Assembly: GCA_035235625.1 (NCBI GenBank)
Contig: CP141150.1
Coordinates: forward strand, 8,246,001 to 8,310,000
Direction of reading: 5' to 3'
Length of the DNA: 64,000 nucleotides
From: Saururus chinensis
Taxonomy: Eukaryota > Streptophyta > Magnoliopsida > Piperales > Saururaceae
Shown one piece after another: positions 59,964-64,000 of the stretch. The position numbers were made by a program, and so were the translations under genes. Numbering within the stretch: position 1 is the first letter of the stretch; each line of letters starts with the position of its first letter. The notes under the pieces are model-generated. The model had not been told where the DNA came from, did no database searches, and saw only the letters and a program-made list of their open reading frames with translations.

Positions 59964-60270
59964 CGCTCTCAATAGAGCATCAAACGTCTGGGCTTACACA
60001 GCACACAGACCAAATCAGAAACATACGTCGCTCTCAGCAGAGCATCAGACGTCTGGGCTTCATACAGCACGCAGACAAAGTCAAAAACGTACATCGCTCT
60101 CAACAGAGCATCAAACGTCTGGGCTTCATACAGCACGCAGACAAAGTCAAAAACGTACATCGCTCTCAACAGAGCATCAAACGTCTGGGCTTATACAGCA
60201 CGCAGACCAAATCAAAAACGTCGCTCTCGGCGAGTGTCGGACGTCTGGTGCTCTACATAGCACACAGACA
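59964..60270. repeat. 65-bp minisatellite in LTR2b
   Basis: Five units beginning CGCTCTC and containing AGAGCATCAAACGTCTGGGC start at 59964, 60029, 60095, 60161 and 60222. LTR2a has about two. Open frames over it are repeat artefacts. Confidence 0.9.
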
Positions 60271-61020
60271 ACATCCCGCAGGATAACACCATGGCAAGAC
60301 ATGATAAATGCTCGGCCAGCTCATCAGCGGCCAGCTCAAACACGGAACTTAATCCGTCGAACCCTCAGGTCTCAAACTCACAACGCTATCATTAGCTGTG
60401 CTTATAATTCAAGTTTGAATTAAATATATTATGCGGTACAATTATGCCACACAACTCACAGTCCTCGACTGGTCAAACCGAAGCTGAGCCCGATCCGAAA
60501 CCCAAGTTCGTTAGGGCAGCAGACTTCACTTACCCGTCCACATCATGGACAAAACTCATCGTACAACGAACCCTTACAGTCTTACATACTTCGCCATCCA
60601 TCTTATGGCCAAATCAGCTTACACTGACATCCTCAAATAACGCTCCTTAGAGCCAACCCAGTTGTCGCCCTCTTACTTATATCTCACTTATTATACTTAC
60701 TTTTCACTTCATAATCTGTACGTTATGCTTGTACAATTATGAACACTCTTATTGTCTGACAATCACCCAACATACAATCCACCCCAAACTGATCCATTCT
60801 AATCCTTACCCGTCATACTCTTATCCTCTGTCATACGCTTACACAACTGCATCCAAATTCAGACAGAGCTTCTGTCACCTCTTACTGTCCATCGCCCATA
60901 CCTCTGCCCACAAACACATACGCACATCCAAAGCATAGGCAAAAGCCATCATACATACGTATGTCTCACACATACGTACAACATACACATACGGTCATAC
61001 ATACATAACTTATAAACATG

Positions 61021-61270
61021 CACGCTAGCCATCACTAGCACATGCATCCACAAGTCAAACATGCACGCTAGCCATCACTAGCACATGCATCCACACGTCA
61101 AACATGCACGCTAGCCATCACTAGCACATGCATACATCCAACGTACACGCTAGTCACCTCTAGCACGTGCACACACCCATTCATACATACTTCAAACATG
61201 CACGCTAGCCATCACTAGCACGTGCATAACCCATACATAGCATACTGACATATTTGCTAGCCATCGCCAG
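61021..61270. repeat. 43-bp minisatellite in LTR2b
   Basis: Units of the CACGCTAGCCATCACTAGCA type start at 61021, 61064, 61107, 61146 and 61201. Each holds an inverted pair (GCTAG and CTAGC). Confidence 0.88.
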
Positions 61271-61469
61271 CGCATACATAATCCACATCCATAAAACGTG
61301 CATACATCTCATGCATACCAATCATACCATACAATCATGCTTACACGCACATCATGCAATCGGATCGTTACTTAACATCCAAGCATGGAATCATACAATC
61401 CTAGCATGCTGCTACTCATTCAAAGCATGCTTCATGAATTTACGAGTTCAAAGCTCCCCTACCTCGTAA

Positions 61470-63340
61470 TCACGATGTTCGATGGCGAGCACCCGACGGT
61501 GGCGGCGTCGGCGGCGGAGTTGGTGGTCAAAACCGTTGCCTGGCTGAGAGAGCTGCTGTCCTGAGGATTTCAAAATGCGCCGGAACTATCACGGCCAAAC
61601 AGAGTGTCAGATATCAATGCGGTAAAAATCCGCGATCCACGGCGGCACACTAGGGCGGCCGGGAGAAATCTCATGCCAACATAAGTGGCGGTGCGACCCA
61701 AAGTCGATGGTGTACACTCTGAAGATCAGCCGGTGGCTAAGACGTGCACAGCCGGCCACAAGACGTCGAAATCGGCCGTGGACAGCACCCAACGGCGACG
61801 ATTTCGGTCAACAAAGGCCCACATAAGGGCGGAGAGCGTGGGGCAACGCTCGAGAATCAAAGGAGAGGTGGAGGACAGCTCTAGTGGTCAACTCCACTCG
61901 GTGGCAAAGCCAACCGATGGTTAGGCGGCGCAAATGCGGCGCCTAAACCCAAAAGCACACGCGTGGCCACATGCACACGCTGCCCAAAAGGGCGGGGAAG
62001 ATGGCTGAACTGAGGCAACCCAGGGCCCACAAAAGCCAACCGGGCTAAGGCCCTAGCGGTGGCCAATCTAAGTGGCGACATCGCCGATCGCCACCCACAA
62101 CCAAAACCCATGGTGCGGGCAGCTGTGCATCTCGCACGGCAGAGAGCAAGGGGAGGGTTCACGGTCGAGCAAAGGCTATGAGGCAGTCACTGGCCAAGGC
62201 CTGAGCAGGTGAACTCGTCCACCTTTTGTCAAGGTAAGACATACAATCTCTTGCCCGAGGCCGTCCGGTACCGACGGCGTAAAATAGGCAAGAGGGGTCA
62301 ACGGCACACATGCCAGTAAGGCGGACTAGCTGCGGCTACGGGCCGCAAGGCTGAACAAGACCCAGAGGGTGGCCCACTGGTGTCACCGGGCTGGGGCGGA
62401 GCCGAACTACGGTCCGCTAAATCAAATCCAGCGTCCGACTGATAACGTCAGTCACAACGTCCAAAACGGACGTATGCCAAAAATAGGGGACGACCGGAGA
62501 AAACCCGTAAGGGCGGAGCGGCCATGGGGGCGGCGGCTGAATCGGGCACGGAGGTGTAGCCCACTGCCTTCGCCGGAGCAAGGCGGGGCGGGAAGGCCGA
62601 ATCGGCCGCGAGATCACCGCCGGCGTGCTGTTTGCCCAAACGGTCCGTCGGCGGAACGGTGAACGAGAGGGGAAAGAGGGTGGGGCGGCGGTGCCGAGGT
62701 CCACCGGGCCGGGAGAAGGGGCTCCTCACCGTCGCCGGAGCAAGGCGGTGCCGGACAGAGGTCCGATCGGCCGCAGCTCGCCGTCGGCGGCCCCAAATCG
62801 CCCAAACAGTTCGCCGGCGGAAAAACAGGGCAGAGAGGGGGATGAGGACGGGCGGCGGAACGGAGGCCCACCGGGCCGGGAGGAGGGCTCCTCGCCGTCG
62901 CCGGCCCGGGGCGGAGCCGTGGCCGGCCGGTCGGGCCGTGCCGGCCCGTGGCGGCGGCGGAACGGCGTGAACCAGAGTGGGGGCGGAAAACAGGGCAGCA
63001 GAGAGAGGGAGCGGGACGGCGGAGCTGGGGCCGTCCGGGGCCGGGGGGAGTGGCCTCCCGCCGTCGCCGGCCCATGGCGGAGCCGTGGGCGGCCGGCCGG
63101 CCCTCGCCGGCCTACGGCGGCGGCGGAATCCAAAAATGACAGTGAAAGGGGCAAACCGGGAAAATCGAGGCGGAGCGGCCGTGGGGCCGAGACGGCGGCT
63201 CCCCTGCCGTCGCACGGCCAGGGCGGAGCCGGTGCGGCGGTCCACTGGCCCACCGGCGGCCGGCGGCGGCCGGGCACAGTGAACAGGCGGAAATGGGGGG
63301 GGCGGCCACTGTTCACAATTTCCTTCTGGATCGGGCCGAG
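61470..63340. repeat. GC-rich block with 150-175-bp tandem units in LTR2b
   Basis: It is very rich in CGG, GCC and CCGGCC words. From about 62510 to 63280 roughly five imperfect units repeat, each with a CCACCGGGCCGGG-like phrase, CGCCGTCGCCGG and GGCGGCGGAA. Long frames on both strands (for example 62448-63245 on the minus) follow from the lack of A/T and are not called as genes. Confidence 0.75.
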
Positions 63341-63613
63341 CCCGATGTTTTAACTGTGATTCTTTTTTTTTTTCCGCTTACGTCCCCAACGCGCGTTAAC
63401 CCACTAGTTACGCGTCGAACCTCCAAAATTCGCGCCGTAAGCACGCAACGAGGCCCGTGGCCCGCGACTAAGCCCCACACCCGACTCTACGGGTATAAAT
63501 ATGGGAAAAGACACAAATACCCATACGCTGAAACGTCACATTTTCCTGCCGAAAATGACCAGAAAAATGGCAAAAAAATCCCAGAAAATCGTAGAAAAAT
63601 CAGGGACCTTACA

Positions 63614-64000
63614 GGTATGCCGTGTGCACCCGCTACCACGTGTTCTAGGGTTTTGTGTATGAGAACTTGGGCTCTCCCCTCCACAGGAGATGTCCCTGGG
63701 CGAACACCCCTGCTCTAGATTCTTTGTGTGAGAATGAGACATCCTCAGCTAGGATCGTCCAGGGTGAGCAGTTTTTTTTTTTAGGGATTGACAACCCCGA
63801 ACTTTCTTGAATTCTTGTGTAGAATTTTGGACCATGACACGCCTTTGTGGTCGTGTTCCCGTCTGTGTGACACTAAATTGTGATTTCTCCTTGATAGAGG
63901 TTATTATGATGTGATGCATGATGAAATATGTATGTTAGAGATACATTCATGCAAGTTGTTATGATGTGATACATGATGAAATATGTATATTAGAGATACA
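63614..64000 (+). repeat. LTR3, continued (or flanking DNA)
   Basis: After the second GGTAT the sequence runs to the window edge. It holds two near-identical units of about 55 bp with ATGATGTGATGCATGATG from about 63903. I assume it continues LTR3, but its far end is outside the window. Confidence 0.4.

Larger units (their letters stand above)
58503..63613. mobile_element. LTR2b, probable 5.1-kb solo LTR
   Basis: It starts TGTAACGCCCGAGATTTTTC and ends, in inverted form, TGTAAGGTCCCTGATTTTTC. GGTAT lies on both sides (58498-58502 and 63614-63618). The first half matches LTR2a in reverse complement. It contains five minisatellites and a GC-rich second part but no recognisable gag or pol, so it is best read as a very long solo LTR. 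A TATAAATAT on the plus strand (ATATTTATAC on the minus) at 63494-63502 does not settle its direction. Confidence 0.7.

Noticed and set aside
59411..60270. Regularly spaced repeats that recall a CRISPR array
   Set aside because: Units are head-to-tail minisatellites without unique spacers, in plant nuclear DNA, and also occur in another copy of the same LTR.
59095..60423. 153-192-aa frames rich in His, Tyr, Thr and Ser
   Set aside because: They follow the 26-, 35- and 65-bp minisatellites of LTR2b; the repeated peptides come from DNA repeats.
62448..63353. Long open frames on both strands in the GC-rich block (up to 265 aa)
   Set aside because: Composition artefact: stop codons are rare in DNA this GC-rich, frames are open on several strands at once, and they follow tandem repeats in Arg, Pro, Gly and Ala.

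Overview
This is a stretch of nuclear chromosome from a flowering plant. It holds spliced plant genes (a BBX19-type double B-box factor and a plant glyoxalase-I/VOC enzyme), plant-type Ty1/copia and Ty3/gypsy retrotransposons, MITEs, and relics of PPR, S-domain receptor kinase and CYP71-type genes. I cannot fix the plant lineage from sequence alone. Only two host genes look intact, both on the minus strand: the VOC enzyme (35639-36295, three exons, 164 aa) and the B-box protein (50040-52166, five exons, 207 aa). Nearly everything else is transposable-element sequence in several states of decay.

Layout. 1-7.4 kb: two copies of a fold-back MITE, a copia element (1460-5529) that lost everything between gag and the end of RT, a 197-bp inverted-repeat MITE, and a 466-bp hAT-like MITE with an 8-bp target duplication. 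7.4-28.4 kb: a deep nest. A diverged 'LTR2' unit was hit by a solo LTR ('LTR1a', target duplication atcag). LTR1a was hit by a 13.85-kb Athila-type gypsy element on the minus strand (target duplication agcac). The gag of that element was hit by a solo LTR of a sister Athila subfamily. 28.4-39.8 kb: mostly unassigned DNA with an S-domain kinase relic and the glyoxalase gene. 39.8-47.4 kb: a PPR pseudogene split by an Ale-like copia element (target duplication gattg), itself split by a second, inverted LTR1 solo LTR. 47.4-55.6 kb: low-copy DNA with the BBX gene and a CYP71-like relic. 55.6-64 kb: AT-rich hAT-like debris, then a third LTR family ('LTR3') interrupted by a 5.1-kb LTR2 unit that carries five minisatellites, including a very GC-rich one.

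How it fits together. Four units have perfect 5-bp target duplications and three have one-mismatch duplications, so order of insertion can be read directly. Solo LTRs outnumber elements with two LTRs. Premature stops in the Athila genes are mostly TGA or TAG at conserved Arg or Gln positions, and the two Ale LTRs differ almost only by transitions; both suit decay by deamination of methylated cytosine.

The most unusual signal is a short module of CpG-containing palindromic words (CGTTCGAACG, CGATCGATCG, GCGC-rich words). It sits just upstream of the TATA box in the LTR1 and Athila-type LTRs, is exchanged between Athila subfamilies, and recurs almost word for word in the otherwise unrelated LTR3.
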